Shown here: positions 35,415 to 44,714 of the stretch, piece by piece
Layout of the letters: each line of letters opens with the position of its first letter
How positions within the stretch are numbered: the stretch's first letter is position 1
NCBI RefSeq assembly: GCF_003031675.1
Contig: NZ_PYWX01000030.1
Coordinates: 49,330-113,329, forward strand
Origin: Pseudomonas palleroniana
Lineage (GTDB): Bacteria > Pseudomonadota > Gammaproteobacteria > Pseudomonadales > Pseudomonadaceae
Direction of reading: 5' to 3'
Length of the DNA: 64,000 nucleotides
Position numbers and translations under genes: made by a program
Notes under the pieces: generated by a model
Told to the model about the DNA's origin: nothing
Database searches by the model: none
The model's input: the letters and a program-made list of their open reading frames with translations, nothing else

Positions 35415-36669
35415 CGATATCTCCTCGTGCGACACGCGGCAGGCGCAGCTCGGTAAGCGTGCCACCTTCCTCATGACTATAGAGCTTCACTGAGCCGCCC
35501 GCGCGGGTCACGCTGGCCTTGCTCAAAAACAGGCCCAGGCCGAAACCTTTGCCCTTGGTGGTAAAGAAGGGTTTGCCGATCTGCTCGGCAATGGCCAGCG
35601 GCACGCCCGCACCGTGGTCACGAATGCTGATGGTCACGTTTTCCGCATCCCAATCCAACTGTACGCCCAAGCCCTCGGGGCAGGCGTCGGCCGCATTGTT
35701 CAACAGATTGAGCAGCGCCTGGGTCAGGTCCGGCGGTGGCGCCAGGCGCGGTACGCTGCCCTGCCCCAGCAGATGAAAACGGTAACTGGCTTCGGGGCGC
35801 ATCAAGTGCCAGCGGTTCAGGGCCTCGTCGAGCCACTGGGTCACATCCTGCATTTGCACCGCCATGCGACGATTGGCTTCGGCAGCGCGCACCAGTTGTT
35901 GCAAGGTCAGCTTGCACTGTTTGACCTGTTCGCGCAGCACACCGAGATCTTCTTGCAGTGCGGGGTCGTGGTGATCCTGGGTCATCTCGTTGAGCAGCAC
36001 GCTCATCGTCGCCAGCGGCGTGCCCAGCTCATGAGCCGCACCGGCCGCCTGAGTGGCGACCGCCAGCAATTGCTGGTCACGCAGCCCCTCTTCACGACGA
36101 ATGGCGCGCAGTTCTTCCTGGCGGCGCAGCTCCTCGGCCATGCGTGCCGCAAAGAAGGTGATGACCGCGGCGGACAATGCAAAGCTCAGCCACATGCCGT
36201 AGATCTGCAGGTTTTCCCGGGCGATGGGGAAGGTTTGCAACGGATAGAACTGTGCCAGCAGCAAGGTGTAGAGCGTCAGCGCAATGCCCGACAGCACCAC
36301 CGAGTAACGCCACGGCAACGTCACGGCGGCAATGGTCAGCGGCACCAGGTAATACGACACGAACGGGTTGGTGGACCCGCCGGAGAAATACAGCAACACA
36401 CTGTGGATAAACAGGTCACAGGCCAGTTGCAGGGCGTATTCAAGCTCAGTCACAGGCCACGTGGTGCGCAACCGGATCGCGGTGAACGCACACAGCACCG
36501 TGGAGAAACCGAGGGTCACGGCCAATTGCAGCCACGGCAACGGCAGCAGGTCGAACCAGTAGGCAAGCCCGACCGAGCCGGCCTGGGCGGCCAGCACCAA
36601 GGTACGAATGAACGTCAGGCGCCAGAGGTTCTGGCGGGTGGCGGAAGTCAGTTTTACGGCGGCGAGCAT
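35407..36669 (-). CDS. roxS: Redox sensor histidine kinase RoxS (RegB/PrrB type)
   Basis: A 420-residue membrane kinase with about six N-terminal helices (residues 20-190). It then has the H-box QAAGAAHELGTPLATMSVLL with the RegB-typical HELGTPL, and the ATP-binding N box LLNLLNNAADACPEG, G1 DHGAGVP, and G2 GKGFGLGLFLSKA. It senses the quinone pool/oxidase flux and phosphorylates RoxR. RegB normally has a redox-active Cys in the dimerisation region; CKLTLQQLV after the H-box is the candidate. ATG 36667-36669 is chosen, with GGGAGA upstream. Confidence 0.94.
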   Translation of the reverse strand: MLAAVKLTSATRQNLWRLTFIRTLVLAAQAGSVGLAYWFDLLPLPWLQLAVTLGFSTVLCAFTAIRLRTTWPVTELEYALQLACDLFIHSVLLYFSGGSTNPFVSYYLVPLTIAAVTLPWRYSVVLSGIALTLYTLLLAQFYPLQTFPIARENLQIYGMWLSFALSAAVITFFAARMAEELRRQEELRAIRREEGLRDQQLLAVATQAAGAAHELGTPLATMSVLLNEMTQDHHDPALQEDLGVLREQVKQCKLTLQQLVRAAEANRRMAVQMQDVTQWLDEALNRWHLMRPEASYRFHLLGQGSVPRLAPPPDLTQALLNLLNNAADACPEGLGVQLDWDAENVTISIRDHGAGVPLAIAEQIGKPFFTTKGKGFGLGLFLSKASVTRAGGSVKLYSHEEGGTLTELRLPRVARGDIDE

Positions 36670-36887
36670 GAGCTCTCCCGATGAGCGCAGCAGGCGGATC
36701 GGCAGGAGTATAAACGAAGCGGACCGCCCGGCACGGCATCTGTGGCTCTTTGACGCAGGCCGGGCAAATGACCGTTCGTCGCCATTCCCCAACTTGTAGC
36801 GAATGTGTAAACCCGAAGAACCCTACGCCGCCGTCTACAGTCATACCGAACACGAGTATCCCAACACGACTCTCTCAAGGAATTTAC

Positions 36888-37601
36888 ATGTCACGTTTGA
36901 CTCGCAGTGCAGCTGTTATCACCCTCGGTGTCGCCACCCTGGCCAGCCTTCCGGCCGTGGCCGCCGAAGGGCTGAACTACAACCAGATTTCCCTGCGCGC
37001 CGAGGCCAGCCAGGAGGTTGCCCGCGACAAGATGATCGTCACCCTCTACACCGAATCGCAAAACAGCGACCCCGCCAAACTCGCTGCCGAAATCACCACT
37101 ACCCTGAACACCGCCCTGGGCCAGGCCCGCGAAGTCAAGGGCGTGACCCTGCGCCAGGGCAGCCGCAACAGCTACCCGATCTACGACAGCAAGAACCAGA
37201 AGATCACCGGCTGGCGCGAGCGCGCCGAACTGCGCCTGGAAAGCGCGGACTTCCCGGCGCTGTCCAAGCTCACCGGCGAACTGCTCAACACATTGAAAAT
37301 GGAAAACATGGACTTCGCCATCGCCGATGCCACGCGCAAGGCCAGCGAAGATGCCCTGCTCAAAGACGCCGTGGCTGCCTTCAAGGCCCGTGCGCAACTG
37401 GCCACCGATGCACTGGGTGGCAAGGGCTACAAAATCGTCAACCTGAACTTCAATACCAACGGTTACCCGCAACCCTACGCCCGCAATGGCGGGATTATGA
37501 TGAAAGCAGCGATGATGGATTCGGCACCGACACCGGAAGTCGAAGCCGGCACCAGCCAGGTCACCATAAGCGCGGACGGGGTCATCGAAGTGCTTCAATA
37601 A
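36888..37601 (+). CDS. SIMPL-domain (DUF541) periplasmic protein
   Basis: A 237-residue exported protein with a Sec signal (MSRLTRSAAVITLGVATLAS and cleavage near VAA-EG). Its SIMPL/DUF541 domain includes ISLRAEASQEVARDKMIVTL and SADFPALSKLTGELLNTLKM. The C-terminal half has LNFNTNGYPQPYAR and a final SQVTISADGVIEVLQ. E. coli YggE-like members are linked to oxidative stress tolerance; molecular activity is unknown. Start ATG 36888 with AAGGAA. Divergent from roxS, ended by a good terminator. Confidence 0.93.
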   Translation: MSRLTRSAAVITLGVATLASLPAVAAEGLNYNQISLRAEASQEVARDKMIVTLYTESQNSDPAKLAAEITTTLNTALGQAREVKGVTLRQGSRNSYPIYDSKNQKITGWRERAELRLESADFPALSKLTGELLNTLKMENMDFAIADATRKASEDALLKDAVAAFKARAQLATDALGGKGYKIVNLNFNTNGYPQPYARNGGIMMKAAMMDSAPTPEVEAGTSQVTISADGVIEVLQ

Positions 37602-37622
37602 CCAACGTTTTCCGACAGCAAG

Positions 37623-37656
37623 AACGGCGCGGCCTCAGGCTCGCGCCGTTTTTTTT
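37623..37656 (+). terminator. Intrinsic terminator of the SIMPL-domain gene
   Basis: AACGGCGCG (37623-37631) and CGCGCCGTT (37642-37650) with a 10-base loop, then a run of eight T. It isolates the downstream toxin gene transcriptionally from the upstream gene. Confidence 0.92.
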
Positions 37657-37703
37657 GGGCAAGGGGATACACCCGTTTCGTCATATCCAGCTGTACACCC
37701 GAT

Positions 37704-37732
37704 GGAATCAAACCATCGGTTCTCGCGACACA
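37704..37732 (+). promoter_or_regulatory. Weak Hrp-box-like element ahead of the toxin gene
   Basis: GGAATC (37704-37709), 16 bases, CGACACA (37726-37732), compared with the HrpL consensus GGAACC-N15/16-CCACNNA: one mismatch in each block. It lies 65 bases before the toxin ATG. Two mismatches make this only a hypothesis. Confidence 0.25.
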
Positions 37733-37797
37733 GATACCGCCAAGGCTCGCAGGGAGCGCATTGCCGGCTTGTATTTCACTGACGAGAATCGAACCCC

Positions 37798-40700
37798 ATG
37801 CCAGTCTCCCTGAACACGCCCCACCTTGCTCTTATCCCCCCAATTTCCAGGCCCCCCACTGCGCAGGCCTCGGCTCAGCCTGTAGTAGCGCAAGCCCCAG
37901 CGTCGGTGCACCCCGATGAAACAGCAGTGCTTGCGGCCTACCTCGCCGCCGTTCAACGCAAGGTCCTCAAGCAAAAAGTCGGGTTGGTCACCGTTTCGCC
38001 TCAGAGCGCCCTGGGGCAATGGCTGAAACACTATCGCAATCAATTGGAACACCCTGTCGTAAGCGGCTGGATGCGCGAACAGAACATCGACACCGCGAGC
38101 GTGTCGATCAACCCCGCAACCGGAGCCCTGTCCGCCGAAGTCGAGGGCGTCAGGAAAACCTTTCTGCCCCGCGATAACAGTGGCTGGGGCCAGGTTTCAG
38201 GCCCGCTGCTGGCGGCCGCAAAGGTTGTATCCCCCGTCCCTGGCAGCAGCCTGCAACCGACCTTTGACGGTGAAACCCTGCAAGTGAAAGTCAAGCTGGT
38301 GGCCGACTTCTACGGCGAATACCTGCCGAAAAACGTTACCGAGGCCAGGGCACAGATCAGGCGACTCGAGCACAACAAAGCCTTCGACCCGATCGCCCCC
38401 AACGACCCGCTGCGCCCGGCTGCCAGCCGCTCGGCGCAGGCGCTGGGCGTGCATAAACAGCATGCCGCGCAGTACTACGCGAGCGCTCCCCAGGCTTTGG
38501 CTTTCAAGCGTTTGGCCGTGGATGTCGCCAACAACCTGCCCAATACACGGGCGCAAGCCAAGCTGTGGGCCGAAACGCTGATCTTCCAATTGACGGGCAA
38601 ACAGGTGGATGCCGATACGATCTACCTGAACCGCTTCAAGACAGCAAACACCCCATTGAGCGCCGAGACGGCCACCGCCACAGGCTGGGAGCACCCAGGC
38701 GAAGAACCTTACTCATCGTTGCGCCTGCCGGATGCGCTGCTTGAAAACTTCTCCGAACACGATGGCGTGCCAGGCAGCCTGGATCAGGAGGCCGGCTTGT
38801 ACCTGGCGGGCCCGGGGCAAAGTGCGAAGGGTGGATATGGCGCGCACAACCAGTTTCCCCTGGCTCCCTGCGCACTCATGCACGCCAGTTGGAAGACCGA
38901 CTTCCAGGCAGGGATGACGCAAAAGATCGACAACTTCTGGAGCGCCCACACCGGGGACTACGAGACGGCAATCAGAGGCGAGTTCGTCTACCAGGCCCGC
39001 AAACAGTTGAAGGCTGCGCAAGCCTGGCCACCGGCTGAACGCGCGCTGCAGGCGCCCGAACACCGTTTCACCCGGGAGGATTACCGCCTGGTAATGGGGG
39101 CCGTACCCAACCTGCCGAGTGATGAAAACGCACCGCTCAGCGTTGAACAGCTCAAGGCGAAGGCTACCGCCAACGGCCGCGTTCAGGCACATGCGCTGAA
39201 CATTCACGGGTTCATGTCCAGCGATATCCTGCGCTTCAGCGCCGACGGCGGCCGACAAGTCCTCTACATACCAGGGGCGCAGCCCGCCTTCCTCAGATTC
39301 GACTCTCTGGAAAAGCTGAACCAATGGGTGACCGAGCAAACCAGGGATCCCAAAAAACGCGAGGCCTTGGTCGCTCACTTTCCGCTGATCTATCGCCAGG
39401 ACCATGCGGCAGGTTTCGCCGAGAAGGCGGCGACAACGCTGATGCCCATACTCTGGTTCTCCCATGTGGGCGACAAGAAAGAAGGCCTGGACACAATCTT
39501 CGAGAAAATGGCGACCGGCACGTTGAAGGGCCCGACCATCAACGATGGTCATTCACCGATTGAAGGGGATGTGTTTTCCACACTCACCACCGCCGCTAAA
39601 GAACGCATGACGGGCGACGCTGATGTGATGATCAAATCCAACAGTGAGGTCAATCGCGATACCTGGCTCAACGACATTACGGTGGCTGCCAGCTTACTGG
39701 CCAGGCTCGCCCCCATCGCCGCACCGGTGGCCGCCCTTGCCGCCGTCACAGGCCTGGCCGAAGGCGTGCTGGGAACGGAAAAAGCCCTCTCCGGCGACAC
39801 TGAGGCCGAGCGTAACGACGGCGCGTCCAAAGCCTTCGATGGCTTGCTGAATGTGTTGTTTTCGGTCGGGGCCAGCGGTTCTGTGGAGGACCCGTTCCTG
39901 CCGCCGGAAGATCAACCGATCGTTCCCGCCCCGGGCGAAGCCCCTGTGGTTGAAAGCCTGCAACCGCGAGTTCCGGTCAACCGTCTGCAACCCAGCCAAG
40001 CCGGTAACATCAGCGAACACGCGGCCGCGAACGGTGAGCAGCTCATCGAAAACGCCACGCGCAATGCCAAGGGTATCTACCAGGTAAAAGATCAGGTTTC
40101 AGGCTTGGACCACTGGTTTATCCGGTATACCGACACAACGGGCGTCGGCCGAGTGTATGAGGTCAGAGGCGACTTCAAGCTGAGTCATGATTATGTGCAG
40201 ATCATCAACCGCGAGACGGGCAAGCCGGTAATGACCGTGCACGCCACGGCGGACGGCGAATGGGCTCGTGGTCTTGGCCCAGGCGGCAAGTGGCCGTGGA
40301 ACAAACCCTCTGCACCACCGGGAAAAGAGGCCAAGCCCCTGCCGAAAGTCTCTGACGCGTTTGTTGATCTGGAAGGCCGAAAGCTCGAAGGCGCCGAGCA
40401 GATCGATGAATACCTGCAAATGGACGACAACGTGGCTTACGAATACTCCATTCGTAACGTTGAAGACAATGGCGTCATAAAATCCAAAATCGGTATTTCC
40501 TGGGACTTGGCGGAGAACGACTTTCAAATCTATGCGAGCGAGGCTGCCGGCCCGTCGGATTTCAGTTCAAGCGAGTATTCAGAACAGTTCACCAAAGACC
40601 TTGCGCGGTTCAATTACTCTGTAGTGGTCAAGAACGGCCTGACTGAAACCCGCACGGTGCTTACGAGCACAGCGCAGGACGGCCTGGAAAATACCGCGGA

Positions 40701-41088
40701 AAAACTTCGCCAATTTGAAGCGCTGATTCCCAACCCGAAGTTGCGGGCGCGCATTTCCGAAGTGGCTCACCAAGGCTCACTGGCGCCGTCTACAAAGTAC
40801 TTGAACGACGAGGCCACCGGTCTGCACAGCGGCTTTTACCTGGGTGGGAAAGACACCGAGATCATCATCGAATATGACGCCGTGACCCGCCAAGCCAAGG
40901 TCAATTTCGTGGGCAAGAGCACTATCAGCCAACCGGAAACTGAACGCTATAAAATTCCGGAGGTTGAAATCATCACCAAACGTACCCTCACGATCACCGA
41001 AAGCAATGAGACCCAAGATGCCGCCAACGTCTACGTTATCGACAAAAAAGCGCCATCCAACATTGAGTTCACGCTTGTACTGAAGTGA
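37798..41088 (+). CDS. Large putative toxin, dermonecrotic / membrane-targeted effector type
   Basis: A 1096-residue protein without signal peptide. The first 39 residues have no acidic residue and are rich in Pro, Ala, Ser and Gln. Residues about 40-600 resemble the DUF6543/dermonecrotic-toxin region of Pseudomonas (NQFPLAPCALMHASWKTDFQ, HGFMSSDILRFSADGGRQVLY, WFSHVGDKKEGL). Residues 626-658 are a hydrophobic Ala-rich stretch (ITVAASLLARLAPIAAPVAA). Residues 759-822 hold a recurrent module in these toxins (GIYQVKD, HWFIRYTD, VYEVRGDFKLSHDYVQII). A Pro/Lys-rich linker (833-850) leads to an unassigned 245-residue C-terminal region. Family recalled from memory; activity and target unknown. Monocistronic between two terminators. 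Confidence 0.75.
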   Translation: MPVSLNTPHLALIPPISRPPTAQASAQPVVAQAPASVHPDETAVLAAYLAAVQRKVLKQKVGLVTVSPQSALGQWLKHYRNQLEHPVVSGWMREQNIDTASVSINPATGALSAEVEGVRKTFLPRDNSGWGQVSGPLLAAAKVVSPVPGSSLQPTFDGETLQVKVKLVADFYGEYLPKNVTEARAQIRRLEHNKAFDPIAPNDPLRPAASRSAQALGVHKQHAAQYYASAPQALAFKRLAVDVANNLPNTRAQAKLWAETLIFQLTGKQVDADTIYLNRFKTANTPLSAETATATGWEHPGEEPYSSLRLPDALLENFSEHDGVPGSLDQEAGLYLAGPGQSAKGGYGAHNQFPLAPCALMHASWKTDFQAGMTQKIDNFWSAHTGDYETAIRGEFVYQARKQLKAAQAWPPAERALQAPEHRFTREDYRLVMGAVPNLPSDENAPLSVEQLKAKATANGRVQAHALNIHGFMSSDILRFSADGGRQVLYIPGAQPAFLRFDSLEKLNQWVTEQTRDPKKREALVAHFPLIYRQDHAAGFAEKAATTLMPILWFSHVGDKKEGLDTIFEKMATGTLKGPTINDGHSPIEGDVFSTLTTAAKERMTGDADVMIKSNSEVNRDTWLNDITVAASLLARLAPIAAPVAALAAVTGLAEGVLGTEKALSGDTEAERNDGASKAFDGLLNVLFSVGASGSVEDPFLPPEDQPIVPAPGEAPVVESLQPRVPVNRLQPSQAGNISEHAAANGEQLIENATRNAKGIYQVKDQVSGLDHWFIRYTDTTGVGRVYEVRGDFKLSHDYVQIINRETGKPVMTVHATADGEWARGLGPGGKWPWNKPSAPPGKEAKPLPKVSDAFVDLEGRKLEGAEQIDEYLQMDDNVAYEYSIRNVEDNGVIKSKIGISWDLAENDFQIYASEAAGPSDFSSSEYSEQFTKDLARFNYSVVVKNGLTETRTVLTSTAQDGLENTAEKLRQFEALIPNPKLRARISEVAHQGSLAPSTKYLNDEATGLHSGFYLGGKDTEIIIEYDAVTRQAKVNFVGKSTISQPETERYKIPEVEIITKRTLTITESNETQDAANVYVIDKKAPSNIEFTLVLK

Positions 41089-41119
41089 TCACCTAAACAG
41101 CCCCTATCTGACAAACGTC

Positions 41120-41152
41120 AACGGCGGTAACCTCGGTTGCGCCGTTTTCGTT
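41120..41152 (+). terminator. Intrinsic terminator of the toxin gene
   Basis: AACGGCG (41120-41126) and CGCCGTT (41140-41146) with a 13-base loop, then TTTCGTTT. It lies 31 bases past the toxin stop. Confidence 0.7.
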
Positions 41153-41190
41153 TGGGCAGCTTATATATGCCTGCCATTTCAGGGGTCTTT

Positions 41191-42792
41191 ATGCAAAGAA
41201 TCGCCTTCAAACCGCTCCTCCTCGCCGCAGGCCTGCTGGCCTTTATGCCCATCGCCCAGGCGGCGAGCACCCTGGTTTACTGCTCCGAAGCCAGCCCCGC
41301 CGGTTTCGACCCCAGCCAATACACCAGCGGTACCGATTTCGATGCCTCTGCCGAAACCGTGTTCAACCGCCTCACGCAATTCAAGCGCGGCGGCACCGAA
41401 GTGGAACCCGGCCTGGCGACGAGCTGGGAGGTGTCCAAGGATGGCCTGACGTATACCTTCCACCTGCGCGAAGGCGTCAAGTTCCACACCACCGATTTCT
41501 TCACGCCCACCCGCGACTTCAATGCGGACGATGTGTTGTTCACCTTCAATCGCCTGCTGGATGCCGAAAGCCCATTCCGCAAGGCGTATCCGTCCGAATC
41601 GCCCTACTTCACCGATATGGGCTTGAACACCACGATCAAGAGCGTCGAAAAACTCGACGAACACACCGTGCGTTTCAACCTGAACAACGTCGATGCGGCG
41701 TTCGTGCAGAACCTGGCCATGAGTTTCGCCTCGGTGCAATCGGCCGAGTATGCCGCCCAGCTATTAAAGGAAGGCACCGCCTCCGACATCAACCAGAAGC
41801 CGGTGGGCACTGGCCCGTTTGTATTCAAGCGCTATCAGAAAGACTCGCAGATCCGCTACGCGGCCAATAAACAGTATTGGAAGCCCGAGGATGTGAAGCT
41901 GGACAACCTGATATTTGCCATCACCCCGGACGCCGCCGCACGCCTGCAGAAACTCAAGGCCGGCGAATGCCAGGTCAGCGGTTACCCGCGCCCCTCCGAT
42001 ATCGACGTCATGAAGCAGGACCCCAACCTGCGCGTGCTGCAACAAGCCGGTTTCAACCTGGGGTTCCTGGCTTATAACGTGACCCACCCGCCATTGGACC
42101 AACTCAAAGTGCGTCAGGCCCTGGATATGGCTATCGACAAGCCGGCCATCATCAAGGCGGTGTACCAGAGCGCCGGACAATTGGCGCAGAACGCCCTGCC
42201 TCCAGCGCAGTGGTCTTATGACCCTACCATCAAGGACGCTCCCTACGATCCGACCAAGGCTCGGGCGCTACTAAAAGAAGCAGGGGTTGCACCGGGTACC
42301 ACCATCAATCTGTGGGCAATGACCGTCCAGCGCGCCTCCAACCCGAACGCGCGGATGTCCGCCCAGATGATCCAGCAGGATTGGGAAAAAATCGGCATCA
42401 AAGCCAATATCGTCAGCTATGAGTGGGGAGAATACATAAAGCGCGCCAAAAACGGCGAACACGACGCGATGATTTATGGCTGGACCGGCGACAACGGCGA
42501 CCCGGATAACTGGCTTGGAGTGCTCTACAGTTGTGCCGCCGTCAAGGGCAGTAACTACGCCAAATGGTGTAACCCTGCCTACGACAAACTCGTGCAGCAG
42601 GCCAAGGTCAGCAACGAACGTGAGCAGCGTATAAAGTGGTATCAACAGGCGCAAAAAATTCTTAAGGAACAAGTACCTATAACGCCTATTGCAAACTCGA
42701 CGGTTTTCCAACCGCTGCGCAAGGAGGTGCGGGACTTCAAGATCAGCCCCTTTGGCCTCACGCCTTTCTATGGTGTCAGCCTGGATAAGTAA
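41191..42792 (+). CDS. dppA1: Dipeptide ABC transporter substrate-binding protein (first of four)
   Basis: A 533-residue SBP family 5 periplasmic binding protein. Sec signal MQRIAFKPLLLAAGLLAFMP with cleavage after AQA, then the family signature LVYCSEASPAGFDPSQY, LREGVKFHTT, RDFNADDVLFTFNRLLD, GTGPFVFKRYQKDSQIRY and GWTGDNGDPDNWLG. Start ATG 41191 gives the proper signal peptide; the in-frame codons upstream do not. Symbol assigned by order relative to the P. aeruginosa dpp locus, where the paralogues differ in peptide preference. Its closest relatives here are the next two binding proteins. Confidence 0.9.
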   Translation: MQRIAFKPLLLAAGLLAFMPIAQAASTLVYCSEASPAGFDPSQYTSGTDFDASAETVFNRLTQFKRGGTEVEPGLATSWEVSKDGLTYTFHLREGVKFHTTDFFTPTRDFNADDVLFTFNRLLDAESPFRKAYPSESPYFTDMGLNTTIKSVEKLDEHTVRFNLNNVDAAFVQNLAMSFASVQSAEYAAQLLKEGTASDINQKPVGTGPFVFKRYQKDSQIRYAANKQYWKPEDVKLDNLIFAITPDAAARLQKLKAGECQVSGYPRPSDIDVMKQDPNLRVLQQAGFNLGFLAYNVTHPPLDQLKVRQALDMAIDKPAIIKAVYQSAGQLAQNALPPAQWSYDPTIKDAPYDPTKARALLKEAGVAPGTTINLWAMTVQRASNPNARMSAQMIQQDWEKIGIKANIVSYEWGEYIKRAKNGEHDAMIYGWTGDNGDPDNWLGVLYSCAAVKGSNYAKWCNPAYDKLVQQAKVSNEREQRIKWYQQAQKILKEQVPITPIANSTVFQPLRKEVRDFKISPFGLTPFYGVSLDK

Positions 42793-43050
42793 CAGCTGCG
42801 CCCCAACCAAGTGCGCCAGACGCCTTGGTTGGGCATTTTTGGTGCGCACCCTGCACCGAAAAAACCCTCTAAATGTACGCAATTATGTAGAAACTTTCAG
42901 ATTTGCGACATTCCTGTACGTTCGTACCACACTTTCAGTCTCGCAACGGTTCTGCATCTTGCATTGGGTATGGCCCCTGCATAAGTATCCGCAGGCCGAC
43001 TCACGAGGTCGCCCTCACCACCAAAAATGACAACAAATCATGAGGCCAAC

Positions 43051-44679
43051 ATGCTTAAACACGCAGTCATTCCGTTAATTGTGAGCGCTGGCCTTATGGC
43101 CGCAGCCCCTTTCGCCCAAGCGGCGACTAACCTGGTGTTCTGCTCCGAAGGCAGCCCCGCTGGTTTTGACCCGGGCCAGTACACCACCGGAACAGACTTC
43201 GATGCCTCGGCCGAAACCATGTTCAACCGTCTGACCCAGTTCGAACGCGGCGGTACCGCTGTGATTCCTGGGCTGGCTACCAGCTGGGACGTGTCCCCGG
43301 ATGGCCTGACGTACACCTTCCACCTGCGCGACGGCGTGAAGTTCCATACCACCTCGTACTTCAAACCTACTCGTACCTTCAATGCCGATGACGTGCTCTT
43401 CACGTTCAACCGCATGATCAACAAGGACGATCCGTTCCGCAAAGTCTACCCCACCGAGTTCCCGTACTTCACGGACATGGGGATGGACACCAACATCAAG
43501 AACATCGAGAAAGTCGATGACCACACCGTCAAGTTCACCCTTGGCACCGTGGACGCCGCCTTCATCCAGAACCTGGCAATGAGCTACGCGTCGATCCAGT
43601 CCGCCGAATACGCCGCGCAGCTGTTGAAGGAAGGCAAGGCCTCCGACATCAACCAGAAGCCGATCGGCACTGGCCCGTTCGTGTTCAAGAGCTACCAGAA
43701 AGACTCCAACATCCGCTACACCGGCAACAAGGACTACTGGAAACCTGAAGACGTGAAGATCGACAACCTGATCTTCGCCATTACCACCGACCCGTCGGTG
43801 CGTATCCAGAAACTCAAGAAGAACGAGTGCCAGGTCACCCTGTTCCCACGTCCGGCCGACCTCAAGGCGCTGGGCGAAGACAAGGATCTGAAACTGCCGC
43901 ACCAGGCCGGTTTCAACCTGGGCTATGTCGCCTACAACGTCATGGACAAGGTCAAGGGCAGCGACCAGCCCAACCCACTGGCCGACCTGCGCGTGCGTGA
44001 GGCGTTGGACATGTCGGTGAACAAGCAGCAGATCATTGACTCGGTATACCAGGGCGCCGGTCAACTGGCCGTCAACGCCATGCCGCCGACCCAGTGGTCC
44101 TACGACACCACCATCAAGGACGCCAAGTACGACCCTGAGAAAGCCAAGGCGCTGCTCAAGGAAGCCGGCGTCAAGGAAGGCACCGAAATCGTGCTGTGGG
44201 CCATGCCGGTCCAGCGTCCGTACAACCCGAACGCCAAGCTGATGGCTGAAATGCTGCAGAACGACTGGTCCAAGATAGGCCTTAAGGTCAAGATCACCAG
44301 CTACGAATGGGGCGAGTACATCAAGCGCTCCAAAGGCGGCGAGAACCAGGCCATGATCATTGGCTGGAGCGGCGACAATGGTGACCCGGACAACTGGCTG
44401 AACGTACTGTTCGGCTGCGACTCGCTGTCCGGTAACAACTTCTCCAAATGGTGCGACAAAAAGTTCGACGGCATCGTGAAAGAAGCCAAGGCCACATCGG
44501 ACGTCGCCAAACGCACCGAGCTGTACAAGCAGGCGCAACATATCCTCAAAGATGCAGTCCCGATGACACCTATCGCGCACTCGACGGTGTATCAACCCAT
44601 GCGCAACACCGTGCAGGACTTCAAGATCAGCCCGTTTGGCTTGAACTCCTTCTACGGCGTCAGCGTAAGCGACAAGTAA
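43051..44679 (+). CDS. dppA2: Dipeptide ABC transporter substrate-binding protein (second of four)
   Basis: A 542-residue SBP family 5 protein. Signal peptide MLKHAVIPLIVSAGLMAAAP ending FAQA, then LVFCSEGSPAGFDPGQYTTG, LRDGVKFHTTSYF, NADDVLFTFNRMINK, KPIGTGPFVFKSYQKDSNIR and GWSGDNGDPDNWLNVLFGCD. It has a small insertion (VMDKVKGSDQPNPLADLRVR) relative to the neighbouring paralogues, near the hinge. Start ATG 43051 with GAGG upstream. It has its own 258-base upstream region and a terminator-like hairpin downstream, so it is probably a separate transcription unit. Confidence 0.9.
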   Translation: MLKHAVIPLIVSAGLMAAAPFAQAATNLVFCSEGSPAGFDPGQYTTGTDFDASAETMFNRLTQFERGGTAVIPGLATSWDVSPDGLTYTFHLRDGVKFHTTSYFKPTRTFNADDVLFTFNRMINKDDPFRKVYPTEFPYFTDMGMDTNIKNIEKVDDHTVKFTLGTVDAAFIQNLAMSYASIQSAEYAAQLLKEGKASDINQKPIGTGPFVFKSYQKDSNIRYTGNKDYWKPEDVKIDNLIFAITTDPSVRIQKLKKNECQVTLFPRPADLKALGEDKDLKLPHQAGFNLGYVAYNVMDKVKGSDQPNPLADLRVREALDMSVNKQQIIDSVYQGAGQLAVNAMPPTQWSYDTTIKDAKYDPEKAKALLKEAGVKEGTEIVLWAMPVQRPYNPNAKLMAEMLQNDWSKIGLKVKITSYEWGEYIKRSKGGENQAMIIGWSGDNGDPDNWLNVLFGCDSLSGNNFSKWCDKKFDGIVKEAKATSDVAKRTELYKQAQHILKDAVPMTPIAHSTVYQPMRNTVQDFKISPFGLNSFYGVSVSDK

Positions 44680-44688
44680 GGATCTGTG

Positions 44689-44714
44689 ACGGCGACGCTT
44701 CAGGGCGTCGCCGT
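44689..44714 (+). terminator. Hairpin after dppA2
   Basis: ACGGCGACGC (44689-44698) and GCGTCGCCGT (44705-44714), loop 6, followed by TATTGC. Strong stem but short T-run. The remaining 44715-44979 stretch before dppA3 shows no gene. Confidence 0.65.

Noticed and set aside
37798..41088. Possibility that the large toxin is a contact-dependent CdiA or RHS-type protein
   Set aside because: No RHS/YD repeats, no filamentous-haemagglutinin repeats, no signal peptide and no partner transporter or immunity gene beside it.
42964..42980. Sigma-54-like element (GG-N10-GC, near TTGGGTATGGCCCCTGCA) upstream of dppA2
   Set aside because: Only the GG/GC spacing fits well; several consensus bases are missing and no enhancer-binding regulator is nearby.
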